Source: Turicibacter bilis (GTDB lineage: Bacteria; Bacillota_I; Bacilli_A; MOL361; Turicibacteraceae). Taken from it: a stretch of DNA of 64,000 nucleotides. The position numbers and the translations under genes were made by a program. The stretch covers positions 62,001 through 126,000 of the forward strand of contig NZ_CP071249.1 of NCBI RefSeq assembly GCF_024499055.1, read 5' to 3'. The notes under the pieces are model-generated. The model was not told where the DNA came from. It saw only the letters and a program-made list of their open reading frames with translations, and made no database searches. Positions 9,273-17,492 of this stretch are shown here, piece by piece. Every line of letters starts with the position of its first letter. Position 1 is the stretch's first letter.

Positions 9273-11417
9273 ATGATAGATAAGTTTTTAAAACTAATTA
9301 AGTCATTAGTTTTTAGGATACATGTGCTAAAGGGTGTTTGCCTTATTTTATTTTTAGTTGTTGTTTTTCGTTTATATGCCATTCAGGTGACGTATTCGGC
9401 TGATTATCAAGCCTATATTGATCGAACATCCACTATTGAATTACAAAAAAATGTACCTCGTGGGGTCATTTATGATCGCAATATGGATGTACTCGTTGAT
9501 AATGAAGCGGTGAGTACGATTACATATCAACGATATTCAGACGTTAGTGAGAGTGAAATGAAAGAAATTGCAAGTCAATTAGCAGATTTAATTGATGTTG
9601 ACTTCACCAAGTTAACATCACGTGATTTGAAAGACTTATATCTTGAAAAGTTTGAGGATGAAGCGAAAGAATTATATACGAAAGAAGAAGCAAAGACCTT
9701 AGAGGATAAAGAGCTTTATCAACTGCAGTTGAGTCGTATCACGGATGAGATGTTAGCCCAGTTAACCGATCATGATAAAGAGACGCATGCGATTTATATT
9801 AACATGAAAAAAGGAACGAATTTAACGTCCAATATTATTAAAAAAGGGGCGACAGAAGATGAAGTTGCGATTGTGAGTGAGCACTTAGAAGAAATGCCAG
9901 GAGTTAATACAGAGGTGGATTGGGATCGTACTTATCCAAGCGTGGCAGAGTGGCATCCTATTTATGGACGTGTTTCAACCTATGAACAAGGATTACCAGC
10001 GACTTTATCTAGTTATTACAAGGCCCATGATTATCAGTCAAATGATCGTGTGGGATTATCACAATTAGAACTTTATTATGAGCCCCTTCTTCGAGGCTAT
10101 AAATCACAGTATGTCTTAACGAATGAAAATGAGACGTCAAACTATGATGCGATTTATGAAGGTCAACGTGGCTATGAATTAGTATTAACGATTGATGCCG
10201 AGTTACAGGCAGCTGTAAATCAAATCGTCAAAGAAGAGTTAATAAATGCGAAAAAAAATTCGTCAACGACGCAATATTTACGTGAAGCTTATATTGTCAT
10301 GACCAATCCAAATACGGGTGAAATTTTAGCTATGACGGGAAATATTATTGAGTGGGACGAAGAAGCTAAAGATTATAAAATTATCGACAATTCTCTTGGA
10401 ACTTTCCAAAACTCATTTACGGTGGGATCAGTTGTTAAAGGTGCCAGTTTATTAACAGGATTTAAGTATGGCGATTCATGGCCAGGAAAAACAATCACTG
10501 ATACTAAGATGTATTTCAAAGGTGGTCTAATTAAAGGATCATGGAAAAATCTTGGAGGGGTTGATGATATAGCTGCCTTAAAGTTTTCAAGTAACGTTTA
10601 TTTCTTCCAACAAACAATTTCAATGGGCGGATCTTCTTATTCTCCATATATGACCCTTAACCTTGATTTAGACGCTTTTGAGAAATATCGTTCAACGTTT
10701 AATGAGTTTGGTTTAGGTGTGAGCACTGGCATTGATTTACCGAATGAATCAACTGGCCTGATAGAGTCTCAACGTACACCAGGGAAGTTACTTGACTTTG
10801 CGATTGGACAGGCTGACCTTTATACGCCAATGCAGTTAGTGCAATATGTGTCAACAATTGCGACAAGTGGGAAACGATTTGCACCAACACTTGTTAAAGA
10901 AGTCTATTTACCCTCAAATGATGATGTGAGTGGTAAACAACTGGTTAAAGGATTTACGCCTAACTTATTAAATGTCGTTGAGTTAGATCAAACATACTTC
11001 AATCGTGTTCATCAAGGTTTTGTTGCAGCGTTGCAACAATCAGGTGGGACAGGATATTCAGTATTTGCAAAAGCAAAATATAATCCCGCGGGAAAAACAG
11101 GGACAGCCCAGGAGTATGCACGTGATGAGGAAGGAAAGTATATCAAAGATGCAAATGGAGAATTGATTGATGTTCATAACCGTACGTTAATTGCTTACGC
11201 TCCGGCAGATAATCCAGAAGTTGCAATTTCAGTTGTTGTTCCGCAATGTGAACTCCCAAGCCAATCACATCCTATTTCGTTACAAATTGGAGAGCGAGCG
11301 ATGCAAGCGTATTTTGATTTGAAAAAGGAACGAGCGAATATTCAAAACAATACTGTAGAAACGGACGAGTTAACAGTTCCGGCAGATGAACAAGTTTCTG
11401 CTGATGATTCGAACTAA
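9273..11417 (+). CDS. Class B penicillin-binding protein (PBP2-like transpeptidase)
   Basis: The 714-residue protein has one N-terminal membrane anchor (about residues 15-35, V-C-L-I-L-F-L-V-V-V-F), a PBP dimerisation region, and a transpeptidase domain with S-V-V-K (SxxK nucleophile), S-S-N (SxN) and K-T-G-T-A (KTG box). It cross-links peptidoglycan at the outer face of the membrane. There are no PASTA domains, and the tail after the transpeptidase domain is a short acidic stretch. The start ATG at 9273 follows GGAAAGGTG; a GTG at 9255 has no room for a site. TATAAT at 9234-9239 may be its -10 box. The interval 11418-11629 contains no gene. Confidence 0.88.
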   Translation: MIDKFLKLIKSLVFRIHVLKGVCLILFLVVVFRLYAIQVTYSADYQAYIDRTSTIELQKNVPRGVIYDRNMDVLVDNEAVSTITYQRYSDVSESEMKEIASQLADLIDVDFTKLTSRDLKDLYLEKFEDEAKELYTKEEAKTLEDKELYQLQLSRITDEMLAQLTDHDKETHAIYINMKKGTNLTSNIIKKGATEDEVAIVSEHLEEMPGVNTEVDWDRTYPSVAEWHPIYGRVSTYEQGLPATLSSYYKAHDYQSNDRVGLSQLELYYEPLLRGYKSQYVLTNENETSNYDAIYEGQRGYELVLTIDAELQAAVNQIVKEELINAKKNSSTTQYLREAYIVMTNPNTGEILAMTGNIIEWDEEAKDYKIIDNSLGTFQNSFTVGSVVKGASLLTGFKYGDSWPGKTITDTKMYFKGGLIKGSWKNLGGVDDIAALKFSSNVYFFQQTISMGGSSYSPYMTLNLDLDAFEKYRSTFNEFGLGVSTGIDLPNESTGLIESQRTPGKLLDFAIGQADLYTPMQLVQYVSTIATSGKRFAPTLVKEVYLPSNDDVSGKQLVKGFTPNLLNVVELDQTYFNRVHQGFVAALQQSGGTGYSVFAKAKYNPAGKTGTAQEYARDEEGKYIKDANGELIDVHNRTLIAYAPADNPEVAISVVVPQCELPSQSHPISLQIGERAMQAYFDLKKERANIQNNTVETDELTVPADEQVSADDSN

Positions 11418-11629
11418 GATTCAATAAAAATATTCACTCAGTATGTATGAGATAGGGAAAAATATCCTATTATATAGAAGAGTTATACTAATATGACAAC
11501 TATTTTTAAATTAGGTATAAATTAGTTAAAAATAGGACTTGAGCCATGTTCAAGCATTTGTTATAATTTTTACACACAATATTAAACAACAAAGAATCAC
11601 TTTATAGTACAAAAATGATAAAAAAAACT

Positions 11630-11658
11630 TTGTTTTTTGTAGTCTCTCATGCTATAAT
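11630..11658 (+). promoter_or_regulatory. SigA-type promoter of rpmG
   Basis: TTGTTT (11630-11635) and TATAAT (11653-11658) are separated by 17 bp and end about 33 bp before the L33 start codon. Confidence 0.7.
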
Positions 11659-11690
11659 GTAGAAGTTGTTATTAGATTGGAGGGATTTTA

Positions 11691-11840
11691 GTGCGAGTAA
11701 ATCTTACATTAAAATGTACAGTTTGCGGTGAAGAAAACTACATTTCTAAGAAAAATAAACGTAATAACCCAGAACGTCTTGAGATGAATAAATACTGCCC
11801 ACGTTGCCGTAAATCAACTGCTCATCGCGAGAAAAAATAA
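11691..11840 (+). CDS. rpmG: 50S ribosomal protein L33
   Basis: A 49-residue protein starting at GTG 11691 after GGAGGG. It begins [17 protein letters not shown] and contains a second C-P-R-C, so it is the zinc-ribbon (C+) form of L33, the form kept when zinc is sufficient. It ends in a basic tail H-R-E-K-K. It has its own promoter and terminator. Secretion genes often follow L33 in Bacillota, but here ldh follows after a terminator. Confidence 0.92.
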   Translation: MRVNLTLKCTVCGEENYISKKNKRNNPERLEMNKYCPRCRKSTAHREKK

Positions 11841-11860
11841 GGAATACTTCCTTTTTATAA

Positions 11861-11888
11861 ATCCTGTTATTCAACAGGATTTTTTTTA
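11861..11888 (+). terminator. Terminator of rpmG
   Basis: Perfect stem ATCCTGTT/AACAGGAT with a short loop followed by eight T. Confidence 0.85.
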
Positions 11889-11924
11889 TGTAGAGGAGTA
11901 ATGGAAATCTTAGATGAAAGAAGT

Positions 11925-11942
11925 TTGTGAAAACGTTAATAA
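11925..11942. promoter_or_regulatory. Candidate CcpA (cre) site overlapping a Rex-like half site, upstream of ldh
   Basis: TGAAAACGTTAATA (11928-11941) matches 13 of 14 positions of the cre consensus TGWAANCGNTNWCA. The same bases, read as TTGTGAA-N4-TTAATAA, keep one perfect Rex half site and 5 of 7 bases of the other. The site lies about 70 bp upstream of the ldh -35 box, a place more fitting for activation than for blockage. Control of ldh by CcpA and by the NADH sensor Rex is established in several Bacillota; operation here is inferred. Confidence 0.45.
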
Positions 11943-11995
11943 TGTTTTTGTTTTATTAAAAAAGCGCTTTTTTTACAATTTTCGATTAATATTGT

Positions 11996-12024
11996 TTGTG
12001 AAAAAATGTATTATGGTATATAAT
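11996..12024 (+). promoter_or_regulatory. Promoter of ldh
   Basis: TTGTGA (11996-12001), 17-bp spacer, TATAAT (12019-12024). This predicts a leader of about 105 nt before the ldh start codon. Confidence 0.6.
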
Positions 12025-12137
12025 AAAAATGAATTAAGGACACATTTGTTATTAGCACAAATATGGAAGCTGTTGGAGTTAGTGGAAGTTGTATGCAAAT
12101 TAGTGTGTCAAAAAAACATATATTAGAGGTGACAGTA

Positions 12138-13082
12138 ATGCAAACAGGTGTAAGACGTGTTGTTTTAGTTGGAACTGGATTCGTAGGAATGAGTTTCGCT
12201 TACTCAATGTTAAATCAAGGTGGATTAGAAGAGTTCGTTTTAGTCGACGTAAACAAAGATAAAGCTGAAGGGGAAGCAATGGATTTATCTCATGGTTTAG
12301 CATTCGCCCCAAATAAAATGGATATCTGGGCTGGAACATATGAAGACTGCAAAACTGCAGATGTTGTAGTTATCACTGCAGGTGCTGCTCAAGCTCCAGG
12401 AGAAACTCGTTTAGACTTAGTTGAGAAAAATGCAAAAATCATGCGTGGAATCGTTCGCGAAGTTATGAAATCAGGATTCAACGGAATCTTCGTTATTGCA
12501 AGTAACCCAGTAGATGTATTAACTTACGTTGCATGGCAAGAATCAGGATTACCACGTCATCGTGTAATCGGATCAGGAACAACTTTAGATACTGCTCGTT
12601 TACGTTATGAAATCGGAAAATACTTAAATGTTGACCCACGTAACGTTCACGGATACATCGTTGGTGAGCACGGAGATACTGAGTTCCCATTATGGTCTCA
12701 TACAACAGTTGGTGTTCAACCAATCTTAGACGTTGTTGCGAAAAATCCAAAATTCAACAAAGAAGATTTAGAGCAAATCTACGTAAACGTACGTGATGCT
12801 GCATATCACATCATTGAACGTAAACGTGCAACTTATTACGGAATCGGTATGGCATTAACTCGTATCGTTAAAGCTATCTTAAGCGACGAAAACAGCTGTT
12901 TATCAGTTTCAGCTTACTTAAACGGACAATACGGACAAAATGATGTATTCGTAGGAGTTCCTGCAATCATCAACCGTAACGGAGTTCGTGAAGTATTTGA
13001 ATTAAACATCACTGAAGAAGAAAAAGAAAAATTAACTAAATCAGTTAATGTATTAAAAGAAACTTTAGCAACTGTTAAATAA
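12138..13082 (+). CDS. ldh: L-lactate dehydrogenase
   Basis: The 314-residue enzyme reduces pyruvate to L-lactate with NADH. The N-terminal Rossmann motif is [11 protein letters not shown], with the usual acidic residue L-V-D-V-N for NAD binding; the substrate loop [10 protein letters not shown] holds the catalytic arginine, and G-E-H-G-D-T-E holds the active-site histidine. Start at ATG 12138 after AGAGGTGA; an upstream in-frame ATG at 12063 lies in the leader and would add an unusual extension. Very regular codon use suggests high expression. Followed by a strong terminator. Confidence 0.94.
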   Translation: MQTGVRRVVLVGTGFVGMSFAYSMLNQGGLEEFVLVDVNKDKAEGEAMDLSHGLAFAPNKMDIWAGTYEDCKTADVVVITAGAAQAPGETRLDLVEKNAKIMRGIVREVMKSGFNGIFVIASNPVDVLTYVAWQESGLPRHRVIGSGTTLDTARLRYEIGKYLNVDPRNVHGYIVGEHGDTEFPLWSHTTVGVQPILDVVAKNPKFNKEDLEQIYVNVRDAAYHIIERKRATYYGIGMALTRIVKAILSDENSCLSVSAYLNGQYGQNDVFVGVPAIINRNGVREVFELNITEEEKEKLTKSVNVLKETLATVK

Positions 13083-13096
13083 TTTCTTTTTTCTGT

Positions 13097-13124
13097 AAGC
13101 ACTGTGCAAAGCACAGTGCTTTTT
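13097..13124 (+). terminator. Terminator of ldh
   Basis: Perfect ten-base stem AGCACTGTGC/GCACAGTGCT with a three-base loop followed by TTTT. Confidence 0.85.
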
Positions 13125-13309
13125 CATATATTTTAATTAATATGTAACCGGTTAATATTATAAAATTAAAGGGTTTACAGCTTTTTATTATAATGATATT
13201 ATGATAAAATGTATGAGAAAAGATTTTGATAAGATTAAAAAGACGGTACAAGAAAGCGTTTGATTTCACTTGACCGATTAGATAGGAAATATAAGGAGGA
13301 ATTTTGAAA

Positions 13310-14251
13310 ATGAACAAGTATGTATTTGGAATTGATGTTGGTGGGACGACAATTAAATGTGGTTTATTCTCATCAAAAGGTGAAGTGCTAGAGTCGTGGG
13401 AAATTGTTACAAATAAAGCGGATAATGGGGATCATATTATTGCTAATATTGCAGAAACAATCCAAGCAAAATGTGAAGAAAAAGGAATTCAAATTGAAGA
13501 AGTTGAAGGAGTTGGAGTAGGTGTTCCAGGTCCAGTTGATAACAATGGAGTTGTTAAAGTTGCTGTTAACTTAGGATGGTCAGAGCGTGATGTTAAATCT
13601 GAGTTAGAATCATTAGTTAAAGTTCCAGTAGCAGTCGGAAATGACGCGAATGTTGCGGCATTAGGTGAGTTATGGTTAGGAGCTGCAGCAGGTTCACATG
13701 ATGCCATTATGTTCACTTTAGGAACTGGTGTTGGTGGCGGAGTTATCGTAGATGGTAAAGTCGTTGCCGGTGTTCATGGTGCTGGTGGAGAAATCGGACA
13801 TTTAGCTGTTGTATTAGAGGATGGAAATCAATGTAACTGTGGTAAAAAAGGATGCTTAGAAACAGTAGCATCAGCGACAGGGATTGTTCGTGAAACTGAA
13901 AAGTACTTAGCAGCATGTGATGAAGCTTCTTCATTACGTAGCTTAGAAAAAATCGAAGCAAAAGATGTTTTTGATGCAGCTAAAGCAGGAGATGCAGTTG
14001 GATTAAAAATGGTTGATCAATTAGGGCGTTATATCGGTTTAGCAGCTGCTAACTTAGCTGCAACGACAGATCCACAAAAAATTATCATCGGTGGTGGAGT
14101 CTCTAAAGCAGGAGATATCTTAATTGATACAATCGTGAAACATTATCAAAACTATGCATTTAGTGCAGTTCGCCAAACAGAGTTCGTTTTAGCCGAGTTA
14201 GGAAACGACGCTGGAATCGTTGGTTCAGCTTATTTAGCAAAAACAGTTTAA
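13310..14251 (+). CDS. glk: ROK-family glucokinase
   Basis: The 313-residue protein phosphorylates glucose to glucose-6-phosphate. It has the phosphate-binding G-I-D-V-G-G-T-T-I-K, the catalytic region G-N-D-A-N-V-A-A-L-G-E, G-T-G-V-G-G-G, and the ROK zinc-binding signature G-E-I-G-H-L followed by C-N-C-G-K-K-G-C-L-E. Start at ATG 13310, nine bases after AAGGAGGA; a TTG at 13304 would be too close. A terminator follows, then an MBL-fold hydrolase gene. Other ROK sugar kinases cannot be fully excluded, but the overall form is that of bacterial GlcK. Confidence 0.9.
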   Translation: MNKYVFGIDVGGTTIKCGLFSSKGEVLESWEIVTNKADNGDHIIANIAETIQAKCEEKGIQIEEVEGVGVGVPGPVDNNGVVKVAVNLGWSERDVKSELESLVKVPVAVGNDANVAALGELWLGAAAGSHDAIMFTLGTGVGGGVIVDGKVVAGVHGAGGEIGHLAVVLEDGNQCNCGKKGCLETVASATGIVRETEKYLAACDEASSLRSLEKIEAKDVFDAAKAGDAVGLKMVDQLGRYIGLAAANLAATTDPQKIIIGGGVSKAGDILIDTIVKHYQNYAFSAVRQTEFVLAELGNDAGIVGSAYLAKTV

Positions 14252-14260
14252 TGAAATAAA

Positions 14261-14285
14261 AAAGCACCCTTTTTGAGGGTGCTTT
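14261..14285 (+). terminator. Terminator of glk
   Basis: Perfect stem AGCACCCT/AGGGTGCT with a TTTTG loop, flanked by A-run and a short T-run. It may allow some read-through to the next gene. Confidence 0.75.
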
Positions 14286-14308
14286 AAGTCGTATTAGAGG
14301 TGATGAGT

Positions 14309-14935
14309 GTGAAAGTCTATCCATTAGTTTTAGGACCTGTACAAACGTCTTGTTATATCGTTTCAAATCATGAAAGAGCAGTTGTTGTTGATCCAGCGGC
14401 TAATGCTAATCAAATTATTCAATATTTAGGAATGAAAAAATTAAAATTAGAGGCGATTTTTTTAACACATGGACATTTTGATCATATTGGTGCAGTGAAT
14501 GAGTTAGTAGAAAAATATCAAGTACCAATTTACGCGCATAAAAAGGAAAAAGAATATTTTGAGAAATCTGAAGTGAATTTATCGCCGATGATTTATGAGC
14601 GTCTCATTTTAAATCCTGATTTTGAGTATCGTTTTGTAAGTGATGAAGAGAGCATTGAGTGTTTAGAAACAAAAATAAAAGTTTTTCATGTTCCAGGTCA
14701 TACAACAGGAAGCTTATGCTATTATTTTGAAGAAGATGAGATAGTCTTTACAGGAGATACATTATTTAAGCAGTCAATCGGACGTACTGACTTTATTTAC
14801 GGAAATCATGAGCAATTAGTGACAGGGATTAGACGTAAATTATTAACGTTGCCAGGACAGACACTTGTTTATCCAGGGCACGGAGAATGTACAACAATTG
14901 AGGAAGAATCAAAACATAATCCATTTTTAGCTTAG
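14309..14935 (+). CDS. Metallo-beta-lactamase-fold hydrolase (glyoxalase II-like, YqgX type)
   Basis: The 208-residue protein contains the MBL signature T-H-G-H-F-D-H-I-G (about residues 52-60), a later histidine in H-V-P-G-H-T-T-G-S, the bridging aspartate in F-T-G-D-T-L-F, and Y-P-G-H-G near the C-terminus. These are the two-metal ligands of glyoxalase II-like thioester hydrolases. In Bacillus the gene yqgX lies next to glcK, matching this pair. Start chosen at GTG 14309, seven bases after AGAGGTG; ATG 14303 is an alternative. True substrate is not known from sequence. Confidence 0.85.
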   Translation: MKVYPLVLGPVQTSCYIVSNHERAVVVDPAANANQIIQYLGMKKLKLEAIFLTHGHFDHIGAVNELVEKYQVPIYAHKKEKEYFEKSEVNLSPMIYERLILNPDFEYRFVSDEESIECLETKIKVFHVPGHTTGSLCYYFEEDEIVFTGDTLFKQSIGRTDFIYGNHEQLVTGIRRKLLTLPGQTLVYPGHGECTTIEEESKHNPFLA

Positions 14936-14938
14936 AAC

Positions 14939-14971
14939 GTCATGCAATCGTTTGATTACATGACTTTTTTT
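14939..14971 (+). terminator. Terminator of the MBL hydrolase gene
   Basis: GTCATG and CATGAC arms followed by seven T. Confidence 0.6.
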
Positions 14972-14986
14972 ATACTCAGAACATAA

Positions 14987-15013
14987 TAAAAGAAGGATTA
15001 ATCTCCTTCTTTT
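14987..15013 (-). terminator. Terminator of aroK
   Basis: Perfect stem AAAAGAAGGA/TCCTTCTTTT with a short loop at the 3' end of the minus-strand aroK; symmetric, so it can work in both directions. Confidence 0.75.
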
Positions 15014-15512
15014 ATTGATTCATTTGATTTTTAATTTGTTCAACCACCTCTGCTACAGTTAAGTGATCCGTCTTAACCGTTATATGGGCGCAGTCACGAT
15101 AAAAGTTTTCACGCGCTTTATATAAAGAAGTTAGTTTGGTTTCGATTATCTCATTTTGTAACAAAGGACGATTATTAATATCAAGTCGTTTTATTAGTGT
15201 GGTAATCTCAGTTTCTAAAAAAATAACTAGTGTGTGTTCAGTTAATAGTTGGCGATTTTCTTGACGAACGATGATCCCACCTCCGGTAGAGATTACGCCT
15301 GGATGATTGATTAGTTGTTGTAGGGCATTTGTTTCACAATCACGAAAATAAGATTCACCTTGTGTTTCGAAAATGGAAGAAATGCTTTGGTGTTTTGTGT
15401 TTTCAATATACAAATCGGTATCAACCCACGATAAATTTAAGTCCATTGCTAATTTTTTCCCAATAGTTGTTTTTCCACTTCCCATCATCCCAATTAAGAC
15501 GATTGGCCTCAT
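15012..15512 (-). CDS. aroK: Shikimate kinase
   Basis: The 166-residue protein phosphorylates shikimate in the chorismate pathway. It opens M-R-P-I-V-L-I-G-M-M-G-S-G-K-T-T, with the Walker A G-M-M-G-S-G-K-T, followed by D-T-D for shikimate binding, F-R-D-C-E-T near residue 60, S-T-G-G-G-I-I and R-P-L-L lid residues. The ATG at 15512 lies six bases after AGAGGTG, better than the GTG at 15521. It is downstream of comGG on the same strand with a 12-bp gap to that stop codon, so it may be read from the comG operon as well. Confidence 0.9.
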   Translation of the reverse strand: MRPIVLIGMMGSGKTTIGKKLAMDLNLSWVDTDLYIENTKHQSISSIFETQGESYFRDCETNALQQLINHPGVISTGGGIIVRQENRQLLTEHTLVIFLETEITTLIKRLDINNRPLLQNEIIETKLTSLYKARENFYRDCAHITVKTDHLTVAEVVEQIKNQMNQ

Positions 15513-15523
15513 GCATCTCACCT

Positions 15524-15901
15524 CTATTTTAAAAGATATGTTTGTTGCTTTTTATTGTATTCAACAGTTCCTTGTCCTAAATATTCATTATAAAGAAATT
15601 TATAGGTCACATCAAGTTTTTCATATCCATTTGAATACGTAAAAGTAGCCGTGGTTCCATTGTGTAAGGTGATTTTTTTTGATGGCATGTTATTGCTTGG
15701 GGTAAAATTAGCGTCAGATAATTCGTCTATGATAGTGGCTAGACATTCTTTTTCAAGGATGGATAGTATGAAATGCTGTTGCTCGAGTTCATAAGTCCGA
15801 ACCTGATTTTCGATTCGATAAGCGAAATGGAGTAGGAGAAGGGCGATAATAAAACTGATAGCCAATGTCAATGGAAGAATCACCCCTTGTTCATTCTTCA
15901 T
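15524..15901 (-). CDS. comGG: ComGG-like minor pseudopilin
   Basis: The 125-residue protein is the last of the pseudopilin-like set. It opens K-N-E-Q-G-V-I-L-P-L-T-L-A followed by one hydrophobic helix (about residues 8-30), then a small soluble domain with Y-E-L-E-Q-Q-H-F. This resembles ComGG/type IV pilus assembly X-like proteins of competence operons. It overlaps the comGF 3' end by 11 bp. Sequence conservation in ComGG is low, so the name rests on operon position and architecture. Confidence 0.7.
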   Translation of the reverse strand: MKNEQGVILPLTLAISFIIALLLLHFAYRIENQVRTYELEQQHFILSILEKECLATIIDELSDANFTPSNNMPSKKITLHNGTTATFTYSNGYEKLDVTYKFLYNEYLGQGTVEYNKKQQTYLLK

Positions 15902-16478
15902 CTAATCCCTCCTGGAAAATTTCAATTAATTGTGCTTCATCTAACTTATCCTGTATGGTTTCATTTAAGTTTTCTTTATTTAACTCCTCAGATGCTGTTT
16001 CATATGACTCTGTCAATTGTAAGGGGAATAAAGAAGAGGAGAGGTAAATGGTATATTGATTACCATTTGAGCTGTGTAAAGTGAGGGTAACTGATTGGTC
16101 ATGATGAAGGGTAGTGGTAAGTTTGTCACAGTGATAGAGAGCGACTTCGCCTCCTTTTCCGCCCACTTGACGCATGAGACGATGATTGGAGATGTAATAG
16201 GTTGGGACGGTTCCATTGGCTAAGTGAATTTGAAATTGAGAGGACGTATTGGAAAAATGATTGGCACGTTTGGCTTCCTTTTGAAGTTGAGTGCGAAGTA
16301 CACTAATTTCTTGTTGCGTGACTTGATTTAGATCGACTTGATAGAAGTTAATGAGTGGAAGGAGCTGGGTTATTAAGAGAACGAGTAAGGCGGTGATGGA
16401 CAATGCGATGAGATGTTCAACGAGTAGAAAGCCGTGATTAGAAAGTTTAAAAACAGATCGTTTTATCAGTAAAATCAC
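15891..16478 (-). CDS. comGF: ComGF-like pseudopilin
   Basis: A prepilin-like N-terminus S-N-H-G-F-L-L-V-E-H-L-I-A-L-S-I is followed by a hydrophobic helix and a domain ending in an unusual glutamate-rich tail (E-S-Y-E-T-A-S-E-E-L-N-K-E-N). The family normally ends soon after the globular domain, so this acidic tail of about 35 residues is noteworthy. The start is uncertain: GTG 16478 is chosen because it overlaps the comGE end as do other operon junctions, but the frame is open to 16544. Role: minor component of the DNA-uptake pseudopilus. Confidence 0.65.
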   Translation of the reverse strand: MILLIKRSVFKLSNHGFLLVEHLIALSITALLVLLITQLLPLINFYQVDLNQVTQQEISVLRTQLQKEAKRANHFSNTSSQFQIHLANGTVPTYYISNHRLMRQVGGKGGEVALYHCDKLTTTLHHDQSVTLTLHSSNGNQYTIYLSSSLFPLQLTESYETASEELNKENLNETIQDKLDEAQLIEIFQEGLDEE

Positions 16479-16758
16479 CTCGTTTATACGTTGCGCAAAG
16501 TTTAGCATCTTTTTGAGTGACGGTATATGAAATAGGGTTAACAAACTCTAGAGGAAAGTCATAGGCAGTTTGATAAAAGAATGATTGATCTTTAAGTTCG
16601 TAAAGTTTATAGTAGATGGCTTGTTCTATTTCAAGTTGTTGTTGGATTTGAAGCAAAGTGGGGAGGGTTTTGACTAGCGTGATTCCGATTGTGGTTAAGA
16701 TAATAAGTCCAACGAGACATTCTGTGAGGATATATCCCTGCTGATTAATTGGCTTCAC
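16447..16758 (-). CDS. comGE: ComGE-like minor pseudopilin
   Basis: The product is 103 residues from GTG 16758, ten bases after AGGAGG located inside the end of comGD. It shows the class III prepilin signature N-Q-Q-G-Y-I-L-T-E-C-L-V-G and a hydrophobic helix to about residue 35, then a short soluble domain. It would be processed by the ComC peptidase and inserted in the competence pseudopilus. Overlap with comGD (14 bp) and comGF indicates translational coupling. Confidence 0.7.
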   Translation of the reverse strand: MKPINQQGYILTECLVGLIILTTIGITLVKTLPTLLQIQQQLEIEQAIYYKLYELKDQSFFYQTAYDFPLEFVNPISYTVTQKDAKLCATYKRGDFTDKTICF

Positions 16759-17194
16759 GAATATCGATTCCTCCTGTTCCAATCGAAAAAACAATATTTT
16801 TTTTGAAATGTTCACTTTGAATGGTTATTGTCTTCCCATTCGAGACATGACCGAGGTTATTAAAGGTGAGGTCCGTCGTATTAGCACTCACAGATGGAAT
16901 ACTAATCCCTGGTGGAAATTGACGCTTTATTTTTATTTTGGAGTTATTTTGAATGATGACATAATAGTTTTGTTTATGAAAGATTCGAATGGATAAAGTG
17001 CTGCCTTGAATGGGCATCATATTATACTCTCTGACATAATGCAAATCTGATTGAAGGACTGAAGTGGCTTGATTGAGCTTCATATGATCATAAAGCTTGA
17101 TGAAAGTTGGGGCACTCAAAAGATAAATTATTCCTGTGATAGTTAGAGCCAGAAGGGCTTCAATGAGAGTAAATGCTTTTTGATTGTTAAACAT
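16745..17194 (-). CDS. comGD: ComGD-like pseudopilin
   Basis: The 149-residue protein begins M-F-N-N-Q-K-A-F-T-L-I-E-A-L-L-A-L, a canonical prepilin cleavage motif before F with conserved glutamate at +5, followed by a hydrophobic helix and a GspH-like domain (A-T-S-V-L-Q-S-D-L-H-Y-V-R-E-Y-N). Its ATG overlaps the comGC stop codon in TAATG, typical of coupled translation. Confidence 0.8.
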   Translation of the reverse strand: MFNNQKAFTLIEALLALTITGIIYLLSAPTFIKLYDHMKLNQATSVLQSDLHYVREYNMMPIQGSTLSIRIFHKQNYYVIIQNNSKIKIKRQFPPGISIPSVSANTTDLTFNNLGHVSNGKTITIQSEHFKKNIVFSIGTGGIDIREAN

Positions 17195-17469
17195 TATTCA
17201 AAATCGGGAATAGTATAATCATTACCACAGACTTTTTTTCCATCAGCTTCATTAATCCCCTCATTAGTACTAAGTCCTAAAAGTTTATTTGAGGTTTGTT
17301 TAGCCCTCACTGATGATTGGAAAGCTTCGCATCCTGTTTCATTAGCTTTTGTAAGGGCAGCACTTGCCTGTGGGAATGCTAGTACCACTAATATTCCAAC
17401 GATAATCATGACAATAAGCATTTCAATTAATGTAAATCCTTTTTGATTTTTGTTGATTAATTTTTTCAT
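17194..17469 (-). CDS. comGC: ComGC major competence pseudopilin
   Basis: The 91-residue protein begins M-K-K-L-I-N-K-N-Q-K and then has G-F-T-L-I-E-M-L-I-V-M-I-I, the prepilin peptidase site and N-terminal helix of the major pseudopilin. Two cysteines (N-E-T-G-C-E and K-K-V-C-G-N) are available for the intramolecular disulphide known in ComGC. GGAGGAATAAATTT precedes the ATG. It polymerises outside the membrane into the competence pilus that brings DNA to ComEA. Confidence 0.88.
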   Translation of the reverse strand: MKKLINKNQKGFTLIEMLIVMIIVGILVVLAFPQASAALTKANETGCEAFQSSVRAKQTSNKLLGLSTNEGINEADGKKVCGNDYTIPDFE

Positions 17470-17492
17470 AAATTTATTCCTCCTAGATTTTA

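Noticed and set aside
11956-11975. Palindrome AAAAAAGCGCTTTTTT before ldh as terminator or operator
   Set aside because: It is a low-complexity self-complementary stretch without GC-rich stem; too weak to assign.
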